Shown: positions 43,704 to 53,207 of the stretch, piece by piece
How the letters are laid out: every line of letters starts with the position of its first letter
How positions within the stretch are numbered: position 1 is the first letter of the stretch
From: Bacillus rubiinfantis
GTDB taxonomy: Bacteria; Bacillota; Bacilli; Bacillales; Cytobacillaceae
DNA: 64,000 nucleotides
NCBI GenBank assembly: GCA_000752035.1
Contig: CCFE01000024.1
Span: 496,001-560,000 of the forward strand
Direction: 5' to 3'
Notes under the pieces: model-generated
Databases searched by the model: none
What the model was told of the DNA's origin: nothing
What the model saw: only the letters and a program-made list of their open reading frames with translations
Made by a program: the position numbers and the translations under genes

Positions 43704-43738
43704 ACAAAACCAGGGATGGTAGTAATCCCTGGTTTTGT
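43704..43738. terminator. Bidirectional terminator
   Basis: 14-bp stem ACAAAACCAGGGAT / ATCCCTGGTTTTGT, 7-base loop, between pit and deoC ends. Confidence 0.86.
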
Positions 43739-43745
43739 TTTAGTT

Positions 43746-44420
43746 TTAATAATCGCTTTTGGCCACTTCACCTTTACAGATGGCCACTCCTGAGCTGGCA
43801 CCAACTCTAGTTGCGCCTGCTTCAATCATTGCTAAGGCATCTTCGCGGCTGCGGACACCACCGGAAGCTTTAACTCCGATAGTTGGACCAACAGTTTTGC
43901 GCATTAAGGCGATATCTTCGACGGTTGCTCCACCAGTGGAAAATCCTGTCGAGGTCTTCACATAATCTGCGCCTGCTTTTACAGACAGCTCACAGGCTTT
44001 AACTTTTTCTTCATCGGTTAGCAAACATGTTTCAATAATGACCTTCACTAATGCTTTCCCCTGCGCCGCTTCGACAACAGCCCGGATATCTTGTTCAACC
44101 TCATCATACTGTTTACCTTTTAAGGCACCAATATTTATGACCATATCAACCTCTTGTGCCCCATTTTCAATTGCATTTCTTGTTTCACATGCTTTGGACT
44201 CAGGTGTAGTTGCTCCGAGTGGAAAACCAATCACGGTACAAACCTTTACCTTGGGAGTATCTTTAAGCAGTTCAGCAGCTGTGCGAACCCATGTTGGGTT
44301 AATGCACACCGATGCAAACGAATATTGTTTTGCTTCACTAACTAATTTTTCCACCTGTTCTCTGGTTGCATCTGCTTTTAACAAAGTATGGTCAATCATC
44401 CCAGCAATATTTTGCGTCAT
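43746..44420 (-). CDS. deoC: Deoxyribose-phosphate aldolase
   Basis: 224 residues, DeoC TIM barrel. Schiff-base Lys in YVKTSTGFS near 155, MIDHTLLKADAT at the N-terminus, VDMVINIGALK and VKASGGVRS. Splits 2-deoxyribose-5-phosphate to acetaldehyde and glyceraldehyde-3-phosphate. ATG 44420 has GGAGG 8 bases upstream. Here it stands alone rather than with dra-nupC-pdp. Confidence 0.94.
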   Translation of the reverse strand: MTQNIAGMIDHTLLKADATREQVEKLVSEAKQYSFASVCINPTWVRTAAELLKDTPKVKVCTVIGFPLGATTPESKACETRNAIENGAQEVDMVINIGALKGKQYDEVEQDIRAVVEAAQGKALVKVIIETCLLTDEEKVKACELSVKAGADYVKTSTGFSTGGATVEDIALMRKTVGPTIGVKASGGVRSREDALAMIEAGATRVGASSGVAICKGEVAKSDY

Positions 44421-44568
44421 GTATATGACCTCCAATCTAATTACTTCACACACAGTAAACTATAGCAAACATTCACAATCGATTCCAATACTATTTTAGC
44501 AAAATATTTGCTTGTGACAGGTGTATTTAGATGAGAACCGCTAGCTCATATATAAAGTTGCGAGTTAA

Positions 44569-44910
44569 TTATATATTTTTCGCGTATTGTTCATTTGGAA
44601 TCTTGCTTAAAACAACATACAAACTAACAGGTTCACTACCGTTATTTTTGAAGGACATTTCCTCTTCACTGTCAACATGAATCAAATCCTTTTCGCTTAC
44701 CCTTGTTTCATTTCCATCAATGATAATCGTCCCACTGCCTGCAATCACATAAAGATACACTTCTGTACCTGGATGCTTATGTGTTGGCAGTGCCTGCCCT
44801 GGCAAAAAATTTAACACAAATGCGGTTGTTTCACCCTTCTTATAAATAATTCTTTTTGTAAATTTATCTTCACTATATTCCATGAAAGCTCTCACAGAGT
44901 TTTTTTCCAT
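44569..44910 (-). CDS. Cupin-domain protein
   Basis: 113 residues. Single cupin barrel with metal ligands in the first motif LPTHKHPGTEVYLYV and a glycine turn AGSGTIIIDGNE. ATG 44910 has AAAGGAG 9 bases upstream. Substrate unknown. No partner gene is obvious. Confidence 0.72.
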   Translation of the reverse strand: MEKNSVRAFMEYSEDKFTKRIIYKKGETTAFVLNFLPGQALPTHKHPGTEVYLYVIAGSGTIIIDGNETRVSEKDLIHVDSEEEMSFKNNGSEPVSLYVVLSKIPNEQYAKNI

Positions 44911-45036
44911 TTGCAACTTCTCCTTTAAGAATGTTTTCATTTTTAATGAACTTAGTATCATTTGGTGATTGGCCATACACTCTTACTATTTCACATTTTT
45001 TTAATAATATCGCTGGGAATAGTATCTGTATAATAA

Positions 45037-45060
45037 AAAGAAGCTCCGGAGAACTTCTTT
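45037..45060 (-). terminator. Terminator of the unknown gene at 45059
   Basis: 7-bp stem AAAGAAG / CTTCTTT, then TTTTATTAT on the minus strand. Confidence 0.55.
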
Positions 45061-45379
45061 AACTCATAAAGGTGAGGATAATATTTTGTGGAATTTCTGC
45101 CTCTTGATCAGTTTTACTCTTTAGCCGCTCGCATGAAGGCATTTCATAGGAAAATTCTTTGATGTTTGGCGGGATGATTCCTTGCTGCTGAAGCCTTTGA
45201 AATACTTTTTCCATCGCCTCATCTGTCGAAATTTGTTCGTTTGAATCATTCAACTGTAGACTTTCCACACATGTTTCAATAATATTTCCTTCAATTTGTT
45301 CCTGGGCAAACACAAGTTTTGCTCCTACAATCGATTCTACCTCTTGATTTTCCAACTCAATAATGGTTGTGATATTCAT
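45059..45379 (-). CDS. Hypothetical protein of unknown function
   Basis: 106 residues, acidic, predicted soluble. Begins MNITTIIELENQEVESIVGA and ends with ILTFMS. No motif recognised. The ribosome site GGGGAGG lies 8 bases from ATG 45379. Divergent from yhgE with a 196-base gap that carries a palindrome. Confidence 0.5.
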   Translation of the reverse strand: MNITTIIELENQEVESIVGAKLVFAQEQIEGNIIETCVESLQLNDSNEQISTDEAMEKVFQRLQQQGIIPPNIKEFSYEMPSCERLKSKTDQEAEIPQNIILTFMS

Positions 45380-45473
45380 TTCCTTTACCTCCCCTTTTCA
45401 TACCTTAATTATAAATAATTTTCATCTTTAATTATGCTGAAACCGCTTTAATTCACCATTTAGTCAAAAATTT

Positions 45474-45491
45474 TTGACAGAATTCTGTCAA
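45474..45491. promoter_or_regulatory. 18-bp palindrome upstream of yhgE
   Basis: TTGACAGAATTCTGTCAA, perfect two-fold symmetry, about 85 bases before the yhgE start. Looks like a TetR- or MarR-type operator. In B. subtilis yhgE is next to the TetR regulator yhgD; no such gene is adjacent here. Confidence 0.55.
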
Positions 45492-45575
45492 TCCGGTTGT
45501 TTTCATGTTGTTGAATCAACTGCAACTAACCGTTAATACTAACTTTATACTCTTTATTAATAGGTGGTTGTTTAG

Positions 45576-47714
45576 GTGAAAAAGATATTCACTATTTACA
45601 AAGATGATTTATTAAGTCTAACCAATAACTGGGCTGCAGCTGTGATCATTATGGCTTTACTATTCCTTCCTTCCCTGTATGCCTGGTTTAATATTAAAGC
45701 ATCTTGGGACCCTTACGGAAATACAAGCAATATACCGATTGCAATTGTTAATAAGGATAAGGGGGCTATGATAAAGGGCAAGCATATTTACATAGGCAAG
45801 GAAATTTTATCCTCTTTAAATAGAAACAAATCATTAGGCTGGAAATTTGTTACTACTTCTGAAGCAGCCAAGGGGGTAAAATCAGGGAAATATTTTGCAA
45901 GCATTACAATTCCCCAGGATTTTTCTCAGAAGATCACCACAGTTTTAGATGATAATCCGCAAAAGCCAGAACTTATTTATTCTGTAAATGAAAAAATCAA
46001 TGCAGTCGCTCCAAAAATCACTGGCAAGGGTGCCAGTGGACTAAAAGAAGAAATTAGCAAGAGTTTTGTAAAAACCGCTAGTGGAGTTATTTTCTCTGTA
46101 TTTAATCGTTTGGGAATAGAATTAGAAAAAGGTTTGCCTGATATTGAAAAAATGAAGATAATGATTTTTTGGCTTAATAACCATCTAAACAAATTAGAAA
46201 CAATTATTAATAAAGCCGATAGCGATTTAAATCAAGCAGAGCCCATTGTAACAAATCTTAATAGCAAGCTAAAGAAAGTGGAAACAACATTAAATCAAGC
46301 ACGGGACCTTTCTCAAAACATGAATAAATTTTTTGAGCAAAACAAGGATACATTTAACACCCTAGTACCAACTGTAAGACAACACTTGCTATATATGCAA
46401 CAGGGGGCAGCATCGATAGAACTGTTAACTGCTTCCTTACTTGAAGACAATATTGACAATCCAGAAAAGAAAAACGCACTGGAAAACACTAATACCTATT
46501 TGAATTCATTAATTCATAGTGAAATATTATTGCAAAGCTTATTTAAAAACCTTGATCAATTACAAGATACTAATAACTTTATCATGGAACAAGCCAGCCT
46601 GAGTGAAATAAAGGAGCAATCTGAAAGGCTGTTACAACAAATAAAAAAAATGCAAAGTCTTTCTTCTCCTTCACAGGAGGATATTAGCGATGCAAATAGC
46701 CTCGCAAAAAATGTAACATCAAATATTGGGAAGTTGCTCAGTAAATATGAAGGGGAACTAACTCCTAAATTGAAAAATATCACAGCTGCCGCCCAATATA
46801 TCCCTATGAGTGCAGATAAATCAATTGCTCAGGCTCAGCAAAAGCTGCCACAAATTATTAACATCATGAATGATGCCGCAAATGGAATAAAAATTGGAAA
46901 GCGGGACTTGATATTCATCAAACAGCATTTTCCAGCCGTTAAAAAGAAGATTTCCACATTAGCTGGACAAATTCGAGACTTTGAAAAGTCTGAAGATATT
47001 CGTGAAATCATTGATTTATTACGAAATGATGCCAAAAAAGAAAGTGATTTCTTCGCTGAACCAGTCTTATTGCAAGAAAAACGATTATTTCCGATTCCTA
47101 ACTATGGTTCAGCAATGTCACCCTTTTTTACTACTCTTTCTCTATGGGTGGGGGCAACTCTATTGATTTCACTTATCCCAGTTGAACTAACTAAATTGCC
47201 TAATAACTATCACCCAAACCACGTGTATATCGGCAGATTAATGACGTTTATTTCCTTTGCACTATGCCAATCTATTATTGTTACTATAGGTGACATAACC
47301 GTATTAAAAACATATGTAGTCGAGAAAAGTTATTTTATTATTTTCGGATTACTGATTAGCAGTTTTTTTATGTTAATTATTTTTACTCTGGTTTCAATTT
47401 TAGGAAATGTCGGCAAAGGATTATCGATTGTTTTACTTGTGCTGCAGATATCTGGTTCAGGAGGTACCTTCCCAATCCAGGTCATGCCTGAGTTTTTTCA
47501 AAAATTAAATCCTTACTTACCTTTCACTTATGCCATAAGTCTGATGAGAGAAGCGACGGCTGGAATTCTATGGAGTGTTGTCCGAAGGGATCTTGCTGTC
47601 ATCCTTGCTATCATGATTATTACATTATTAATTGGGCTAATCTTAAAAGGACCAATTGAAAAGGTTAGCAGTAAAATCAGAAGGAAGGCAAAACAGAGCC
47701 GACTTATTCATTGA
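45576..47714 (+). CDS. yhgE: YhgE/Pip family membrane protein
   Basis: 712 residues. N-terminal membrane segment (ALLFLPSLYAWFN) near 30, followed by the Pip motif NIPIAIVNKDKG, a long extracytoplasmic region rich in helices/coiled coil (about 200-510) and a C-terminal set of about five membrane helices (520-700) like ABC-2 permeases. Family includes phage infection protein Pip and T7-secretion-linked YhgE. GTG start at 45576 with AGGTGG upstream. No associated ATPase gene is visible here. Confidence 0.9.
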   Translation: MKKIFTIYKDDLLSLTNNWAAAVIIMALLFLPSLYAWFNIKASWDPYGNTSNIPIAIVNKDKGAMIKGKHIYIGKEILSSLNRNKSLGWKFVTTSEAAKGVKSGKYFASITIPQDFSQKITTVLDDNPQKPELIYSVNEKINAVAPKITGKGASGLKEEISKSFVKTASGVIFSVFNRLGIELEKGLPDIEKMKIMIFWLNNHLNKLETIINKADSDLNQAEPIVTNLNSKLKKVETTLNQARDLSQNMNKFFEQNKDTFNTLVPTVRQHLLYMQQGAASIELLTASLLEDNIDNPEKKNALENTNTYLNSLIHSEILLQSLFKNLDQLQDTNNFIMEQASLSEIKEQSERLLQQIKKMQSLSSPSQEDISDANSLAKNVTSNIGKLLSKYEGELTPKLKNITAAAQYIPMSADKSIAQAQQKLPQIINIMNDAANGIKIGKRDLIFIKQHFPAVKKKISTLAGQIRDFEKSEDIREIIDLLRNDAKKESDFFAEPVLLQEKRLFPIPNYGSAMSPFFTTLSLWVGATLLISLIPVELTKLPNNYHPNHVYIGRLMTFISFALCQSIIVTIGDITVLKTYVVEKSYFIIFGLLISSFFMLIIFTLVSILGNVGKGLSIVLLVLQISGSGGTFPIQVMPEFFQKLNPYLPFTYAISLMREATAGILWSVVRRDLAVILAIMIITLLIGLILKGPIEKVSSKIRRKAKQSRLIH

Positions 47715-47764
47715 CGAAGGATTTTGTTGCCAATGAGCATAAAAACGAAGTCATCTAAAAGCAG

Positions 47765-47797
47765 GTTGTCCGGCTATAAAAGTTGAAGCCGGACAAC
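47765..47797. terminator. Hairpin after yhgE
   Basis: 11-bp stem GTTGTCCGGCT / AGCCGGACAAC with 11-base loop. No U tract; possible bidirectional terminator. A similar hairpin occurs at 55653. Confidence 0.45.
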
Positions 47798-47812
47798 AAA
47801 AGACTATTATCT

Positions 47813-48826
47813 TTAATAGAAAACAAACAAAACGATAAAATAAACAATCATCGTAATTAGCCCAACGGGAACACCAAAACGGGCCCATTCCTTACTTGTA
47901 ATATCAAGCTTTCCGGCCGCAATAATATTAGGAATATTACCAGGAATCAGCATTCCCCCGCTGATTAGTAATCCCAATAGAATTGCCCGTATTGTTTCCC
48001 CATCCATTGCTGGACTAATCTCAGCTGCAGCCAGCGTCGCATTATCTAATACAGCCGAAATCATGTTAATCCAGTATAGCAACATTGGATGCAGTCCAAG
48101 AACATATTCATTTATTAATGGTTCAAATCCATGCCCTAAAAATGTTAAGCCCATGACAAATAAGTATATTTTAGCCGAACGAACAAGAATCTCCTGATAA
48201 CTTTCCGTTTTTTGCTGGGATTGTAAGCCTGTTGAGTTATTATGGGGTTTTACCAGAAACATCGCCAACAAGCCAAAAATGATAACAGCAGGGAGTACTT
48301 CTACCCCCACTAATTTTATTAAATAAAAGAAATCCTCATTTAATTTACTTACAGTAATGGTCGATAATGGCTCACCAATAGGTGTCAGCGTTGCTCCTAA
48401 TCCAATAGCAAAACAGGCTAAAACGGTAAAGCGAATTTCTGATTGTCTATCAAGAGGCAGTACATTCACAACAATAACAAGAATAATTGCTGCAATAATA
48501 GCAGTAATGACACTTGAAGCCAAGCCTAAAACAATAACTGTTACACCAAGAAAAATTCGTGGTGTTAATAAACGGCTGATAGTTAATATAGACTTTTCCA
48601 ATGGACCTTGCGCCCACTTGGTTAATATCCCTGCAAATAAAACGGCAACCGTGATATTAATCGGATCGACTAAGGCTTTCGAGATTAAATGTTGATTCAT
48701 CATTCCGCTAACAAGTGCAGCTGCTATCCCCATAATAAACAGGAAAATTTCTAGGTTATGTTCGACCTTTTTTACTAAAAAAGGCAAAAATAAAACAAGC
48801 AATAGGATAATGACTAAACCAATCAC
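47813..48826 (-). CDS. DUF1646 membrane protein (ion transporter-like)
   Basis: 337 residues with about 10 hydrophobic segments. Signature-like stretches: MNQHLISKALVDPINITVAVLF, GLGATLTPIGEPLST (glycine/proline-broken helix) and LLISGGMLIPGNIPNI, typical of ion-transporter superfamily antiporter folds. DUF1646 genes are often linked to sodium riboswitches, but I see none upstream. Substrate unknown; sodium or arsenite-like anion export are guesses. Confidence 0.75.
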   Translation of the reverse strand: MIGLVIILLLVLFLPFLVKKVEHNLEIFLFIMGIAAALVSGMMNQHLISKALVDPINITVAVLFAGILTKWAQGPLEKSILTISRLLTPRIFLGVTVIVLGLASSVITAIIAAIILVIVVNVLPLDRQSEIRFTVLACFAIGLGATLTPIGEPLSTITVSKLNEDFFYLIKLVGVEVLPAVIIFGLLAMFLVKPHNNSTGLQSQQKTESYQEILVRSAKIYLFVMGLTFLGHGFEPLINEYVLGLHPMLLYWINMISAVLDNATLAAAEISPAMDGETIRAILLGLLISGGMLIPGNIPNIIAAGKLDITSKEWARFGVPVGLITMIVYFIVLFVFY

Positions 48827-48956
48827 CTTTACATCCCCTCTATGTTTGAATTATGTAAATTATTATACTATTATAAACCTTTTTAGTGCAATTTGCATGA
48901 GTTATTCCAAGTTACTGTGGGAATATGACAAATTATGACGAAAAAACAAACAAAAG

Positions 48957-48974
48957 CTCGTCAAAATGGACGAG
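48957..48974 (-). terminator. nagR terminator
   Basis: Stem CTCGTC / GACGAG with 6-base loop followed on the minus strand by CTTTTGTTTGTTTTTTC. Confidence 0.7.
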
Positions 48975-48990
48975 TCTTTCTCTTTAATAC

Positions 48991-49737
48991 CTACCGATAT
49001 GTCTTATCTCGCTTTATCTCAATACTAAATTTATAGCGGTCAGCACGATAGATAGATTTGACAAATTCAACTGGCACACCATCTTTTTGAAACGATCGAT
49101 TTTGAATTAACATAACAGGTGCCCCAACTGAGATATGCAAAATCTCCGCTTCAGCTATTCCGGCAACTGACGACTCAATCGTTTGTACAGCACGGTCAAT
49201 GGTAAGTTTCAATTGCTCCTCAATGTATTCATATAATGATGATTCAGTAACTATTTCTTCCGTAAGCCCTTTTGTCAATTCCGCGGAAAGATACGTAGAT
49301 TCGATTGCCATTGGAACTCCATCTGCTAAACGAATTCGTTTTATATCATATACTGGTGCATTCTCTGCAATGCCTAGTTGTTCAGCAAGCTGAATTGTTG
49401 CTGGAATCTTGCGAAAATGCATTAAGATACTTCCTGGAACAAGTCCCCGTGCCTTCATATCTTCAGTAAAACTTGTTAAAACCTGCAACGGATGTTCAAT
49501 TTTCCTTTCAGCAACAAACGTTCCTTTTCCTTGGATTCGATAAAGGTATCCTTCATTAACCAAATCAGTAAAAGCTTGTCTCACGGTCATTCGGCTTATC
49601 TGATATTTCTCGGCAAATTCCCTTTCTGGCGGTAGTGCATCACCTGGATTAAATTCACCAATTTCAATCAACCCTTTAATATACTCTTCAAGCTGATAAT
49701 AGAGGGGAATGGGAGAATTTTTATTAATATCATTCAC
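48991..49737 (-). CDS. nagR: GntR/HutC-family regulator NagR (YvoA)
   Basis: 248 residues. N-terminal winged HTH (LPPEREFAEKYQISRMTVRQAF, read from about residue 35) and C-terminal UTRA effector domain. NagR represses GlcNAc genes and releases DNA on binding GlcN-6-P or GlcNAc-6-P. Last gene of nagA-nagB-nagR; a matching operator lies ahead of nagA. Confidence 0.92.
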   Translation of the reverse strand: MNDINKNSPIPLYYQLEEYIKGLIEIGEFNPGDALPPEREFAEKYQISRMTVRQAFTDLVNEGYLYRIQGKGTFVAERKIEHPLQVLTSFTEDMKARGLVPGSILMHFRKIPATIQLAEQLGIAENAPVYDIKRIRLADGVPMAIESTYLSAELTKGLTEEIVTESSLYEYIEEQLKLTIDRAVQTIESSVAGIAEAEILHISVGAPVMLIQNRSFQKDGVPVEFVKSIYRADRYKFSIEIKRDKTYR

Positions 49738-49795
49738 CTTTTACACCTCCCAAGGATACCAAACTTCAGTATGTTGTCATGTGAAAATTTTATAC

Positions 49796-50512
49796 CTATA
49801 AAGCAGCCTGATCAACCATAATCGTAACATTCGAATGATTCCGCAAAACAGAAGCAGGAAAACTCTCAGAGATTTCGCCCGTTGACAGTTTTTTCATCGC
49901 CTCTTTTTTATTTTCACCAGACACTAATAGAAGTATTTCCTTGCTGTTCATAATTGTTGAAATGCCCATTGTAATTGCCTTAGTGGGAACTTCTGCCAAG
50001 CTCGAAAAAAATCTGGCATTTGCCTTAATAGTGGAAGGAGCTAAATCAATAACATGGGTTTTCGAATGGAAAGAAGTCCCTGGTTCGTTAAAGCCGATGT
50101 GACCATTGCTGCCAATCCCAAGAATCTGCAAATCTATTCCGCCATAATGCTGAATTAATTGTTCATAGCGTACACATTCAGCCTCAATGTTGTCGGCATT
50201 CCCATTTGGAATAAAAGTTTGTCCTATTGGTATGTCAATATGATTAAATAAATGATCATTCATATAAAAGCGATAGCTATTTTCATGGTCACTTGATATT
50301 CCGATATACTCGTCTAGGTTAAAGGTAACTACCTGTTGATAAGATGTTCCATGTTCCTGATGGTCTTTAATCAGATTTTGATATGTCCCTATCGGTGTCC
50401 CGCCTGTTGCTAACCCAAGTTTCAAATTTGGCTTAACTCGCACCTTATCAATAATATAGGCAGCTGCCTTTTGACTCATTTCTGTGTAATCTTTTACTTT
50501 TATGATATTCAT
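49796..50512 (-). CDS. nagB: Glucosamine-6-phosphate deaminase
   Basis: 238 residues, NagB fold. Motifs: LATGGTPIGTYQNLI (phosphate loop), NLDEYIG (catalytic Asp near 68) and GIGSNGHIGFNEPG with the active-site His. Converts GlcN-6-P to fructose-6-P and ammonia. ATG 50512 is one base after the nagA stop, so the two are translationally coupled. Length is the short Bacillus form lacking the allosteric tail of E. coli NagB. Confidence 0.95.
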   Translation of the reverse strand: MNIIKVKDYTEMSQKAAAYIIDKVRVKPNLKLGLATGGTPIGTYQNLIKDHQEHGTSYQQVVTFNLDEYIGISSDHENSYRFYMNDHLFNHIDIPIGQTFIPNGNADNIEAECVRYEQLIQHYGGIDLQILGIGSNGHIGFNEPGTSFHSKTHVIDLAPSTIKANARFFSSLAEVPTKAITMGISTIMNSKEILLLVSGENKKEAMKKLSTGEISESFPASVLRNHSNVTIMVDQAAL

Positions 50513-50513
50513 C

Positions 50514-51710
50514 TTACCTATTCTCCCCCTTTTGAAATGCAATCGATCCTCGGCAAAATGTCATAAATACATCCATTTGTTCATCGAGAATGACAATGTC
50601 TGCATCCTTATCTTTAGCAATGCTTCCCTTTCGATGATATAGATTTAAGTGTTTTGCAGGATTCATTGCTGCCATTTCAATAACTTCCTCCATTGTGCAG
50701 CCTGTATAGGAAAGGATATTTTTTACAGCATCTCCTAATTTTAAGATGCTCCCTGCAAGTGTACCGTCAGCTAACAAGGCTTTCCCATCAGCAACAGACA
50801 CCTCCTGCCCGCCAAGGTCATACTTACCATTTTTCAAGCATTTCGCCCGCATTGAATCGGTAACTAAGATAAGCCCTTTGCTTGACTTTTGTTTAAAAGC
50901 TAAATGGATCATTTCCGGATGTACATGAATACCGTCAGCAATCAATTCTGTCATTAACTCTTGCCGCAGGAATGCTGCACCGACAACTCCTGGTTCGCGG
51001 TGATGCAGTGCCCTCATCTGATTGAATAGATGCGTCACATGGTTAGCCCCTGCTTCAATGGCTTCCATTACCTCGAGGTAGGTTGCATCACTGTGTCCAA
51101 TCGACGCAATTACACCATGATCCCGTAAATAACGAATCAACTCTAAGCCGCCTGGTTGCTCTGGAGCAATCGTCACCAGTTTAATACTTCCAGAGGCAAT
51201 TTCTTGCCATTTTTTAAATAAGGCAAGATCAGGATTAATAATATGCTCAATTGGCTGTGCTCCGGCCTTTTTTGGATTAACAAATGGACCTTCAAGATGA
51301 ATTCCTACTATTTCTGCTTGTCCACTGCTTGCTTGGTTATCGATATATTGTCCGGCATTTTTTATTGCCTTTTCAATTGCATTTGACTGCTGTGTCATCG
51401 TTGTCGCTAGAAAGCTCGTAGTACCTTCACGTGGCAAGGCGGCAGCCATGGTGTCCAGTGCTTCTGTCGTCGCATCCATCGTATCGGCACCATCGACACC
51501 ATGAATGTGAACATCAATAAAACCAGGGACAGCACAAAATGTGCCAGGAACATCAACTATTGTCAACCCATCCCTTTCGCTAAACTCTTTATATAGCCCA
51601 ATCTCAACGATTTTTTCGTCTTTTATGATGATGTAACCGTTTTTTATATATTGGTTCTCTGCATATATCTGCATACCTTTTAACAAGATAGCATTATTTC
51701 TTGAATTCAT
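50514..51710 (-). CDS. nagA: N-acetylglucosamine-6-phosphate deacetylase
   Basis: 398 residues, amidohydrolase barrel. Metal/active residues in HIHGVDG (near 60), HLEGPFV (Glu), GHSDAT, HLFNQM and the catalytic Asp in VTDSMRA. Makes GlcN-6-P and acetate. ATG 51710 has AAAGGGTG 7 bases upstream. First gene of the operon, driven from a promoter next to the NagR box at 51759. Confidence 0.95.
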   Translation of the reverse strand: MNSRNNAILLKGMQIYAENQYIKNGYIIIKDEKIVEIGLYKEFSERDGLTIVDVPGTFCAVPGFIDVHIHGVDGADTMDATTEALDTMAAALPREGTTSFLATTMTQQSNAIEKAIKNAGQYIDNQASSGQAEIVGIHLEGPFVNPKKAGAQPIEHIINPDLALFKKWQEIASGSIKLVTIAPEQPGGLELIRYLRDHGVIASIGHSDATYLEVMEAIEAGANHVTHLFNQMRALHHREPGVVGAAFLRQELMTELIADGIHVHPEMIHLAFKQKSSKGLILVTDSMRAKCLKNGKYDLGGQEVSVADGKALLADGTLAGSILKLGDAVKNILSYTGCTMEEVIEMAAMNPAKHLNLYHRKGSIAKDKDADIVILDEQMDVFMTFCRGSIAFQKGENR

Positions 51711-51758
51711 AGCAAAACACCCTTTCATTTCTAATGTTATCGTAGCACTTAATATGTA

Positions 51759-51775
51759 TAGTTGTCTATACCAAT
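51759..51775. promoter_or_regulatory. NagR (dre-type) operator upstream of nagA
   Basis: On the minus strand ATTGGTATAGACAACTA, matching the B. subtilis NagR/YvoA dre box ATTGGTATAGACAACT as I remember it. It is 49 bases before the nagA start. Confidence 0.75.
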
Positions 51776-51890
51776 TTATTGAACTTCTTTATAGATACAA
51801 AATCCGCTATTTTTTTTACAGTTTTTGTTGTAAGTGGTGGAAAAAACCTGTAAAATCGTGCTATTATCCTTTTAAGGACGGTGAGGATAG

Positions 51891-53165
51891 TTGGAGATTA
51901 CAAAACATTTTTTCTTAAGTCTATCCATTATTATCATTCTTTTATTTTTTTGTTTTTTATTTTTTGAAAAAAATAAAAATTCCCCTTATTCGAAATCATC
52001 AATGACACTCTTTTTCATTATATTATTGTGGGGATGTATCCAATTCGCCTATCATCCCCTACCATTCGCAAGATATGATTTAAGGATTATTCCGTTGGTT
52101 ATCGGAGGTCTTTATATAGGAATAGGTCCGATATTAACAGCTGCGGTCATCCTCATCCGTAGTTTGTATGGAATTGATATCGGTTTTTATCAATGTTGTC
52201 TGTTACTTATCCCATACGGATACACTGTCTGGCGATTATATCCCTGGTTTTGGAAGCAACCGCCGTTGCGCCGTACAGGTGTCTCTGTATTAACTTGTTT
52301 TATCCTTGGGCTACTTACCATAATCGGAATGCGCATCAATGAGACCGAATCATCCTTTTTCGATATGATCATTGCCTATCTTGTAATCCCTTCCCTGGGT
52401 ATAGGGATCATTACCTATTCGATTGAGTTTTTTATGCGCAATGCCGAAATGAGACAGCAGCTCATTAAAGCTGAGAAATTAAAAGCAGTAGAGCAAATGG
52501 GGGCGGCCATCTCCCATGAGATTCGTAACCCGCTCACTGCTGCCAGCGGATTTGTACAGTTATTACAAGATGACTATTTACCAAGACAAAAACGAAGAGA
52601 GTATTTGGCAATTGTGAAAGAGGAGTTAATCTCTGCAGAAAAGGTTATCCAGGATTACCTAACATTTGCCAAGCCTTCCTTTGACGAATTTGAAGAAATA
52701 AATGTTAAAAATGAACTTAGGCAAACAATTAATATTCTCATCCCATTAGCAAAGCAATATTCGGTAGAAATTGTCACTGATTTTTCTATTATTGGCTATA
52801 TCAAAGGTGATAAACAAAAATTCCGGCAATGTTTCGTGAATATTCTAAAAAATGCTATTGAAGCAATGCCGAGCGGCGGATATCTAACAATTATCACTGA
52901 ATTCAGTCAAAATGATGTGACAATTACCGTAAAGGATACCGGGGAAGGAATGACACCCGAACAGCTAGCCCGCCTTGGTGAACCATTTTATTCGACTAAG
53001 GGTAAAAACGGTACAGGGCTGGGAATGATGGTTGTTTTTAGTATTATCAGAGCGATGAATGGCGATATCCAAGTGCAAAGTGAAATTGGCACTGGCACAA
53101 CGATTCAAGTGATATTTCCAACCATCATACCATATATACATAGTCAAAAAAACCGACAGTCCTAG
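51891..53165 (+). CDS. Membrane sensor histidine kinase (5TM-LYT type, KinB/KinD-like)
   Basis: 424 residues. Six hydrophobic helices in the first 185 residues form a 5TMR-LYT-like sensor. The kinase has H-box ISHEIRNPLTAASG with His 209, N-box NILKNAIEAMP, G1 DTGEGM, F-box GEPFYST and G2 GTGLGM. No response regulator is adjacent, as for the sporulation kinases KinA-E. TTG start with GTGAGG upstream. A Spo0F phosphorelay role is inference from orphan status and family. Confidence 0.85.
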   Translation: MEITKHFFLSLSIIIILLFFCFLFFEKNKNSPYSKSSMTLFFIILLWGCIQFAYHPLPFARYDLRIIPLVIGGLYIGIGPILTAAVILIRSLYGIDIGFYQCCLLLIPYGYTVWRLYPWFWKQPPLRRTGVSVLTCFILGLLTIIGMRINETESSFFDMIIAYLVIPSLGIGIITYSIEFFMRNAEMRQQLIKAEKLKAVEQMGAAISHEIRNPLTAASGFVQLLQDDYLPRQKRREYLAIVKEELISAEKVIQDYLTFAKPSFDEFEEINVKNELRQTINILIPLAKQYSVEIVTDFSIIGYIKGDKQKFRQCFVNILKNAIEAMPSGGYLTIITEFSQNDVTITVKDTGEGMTPEQLARLGEPFYSTKGKNGTGLGMMVVFSIIRAMNGDIQVQSEIGTGTTIQVIFPTIIPYIHSQKNRQS

Positions 53166-53182
53166 ATGAAACTGTCGGTTTT
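53149..53182. terminator. Bidirectional terminator
   Basis: 12-bp stem AAAACCGACAGT / ACTGTCGGTTTT, 10-base loop holding the kinase stop codon, between convergent genes. Confidence 0.82.
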
Positions 53183-53207
53183 GTTTGCAATCAATTCGAC
53201 AGGAGTA

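Noticed and set aside
48827..48990. Sodium (DUF1646-motif) riboswitch before the DUF1646 gene
   Set aside because: I looked for the conserved aptamer segments in the 164-base upstream region and see only AT-rich DNA and the nagR terminator.
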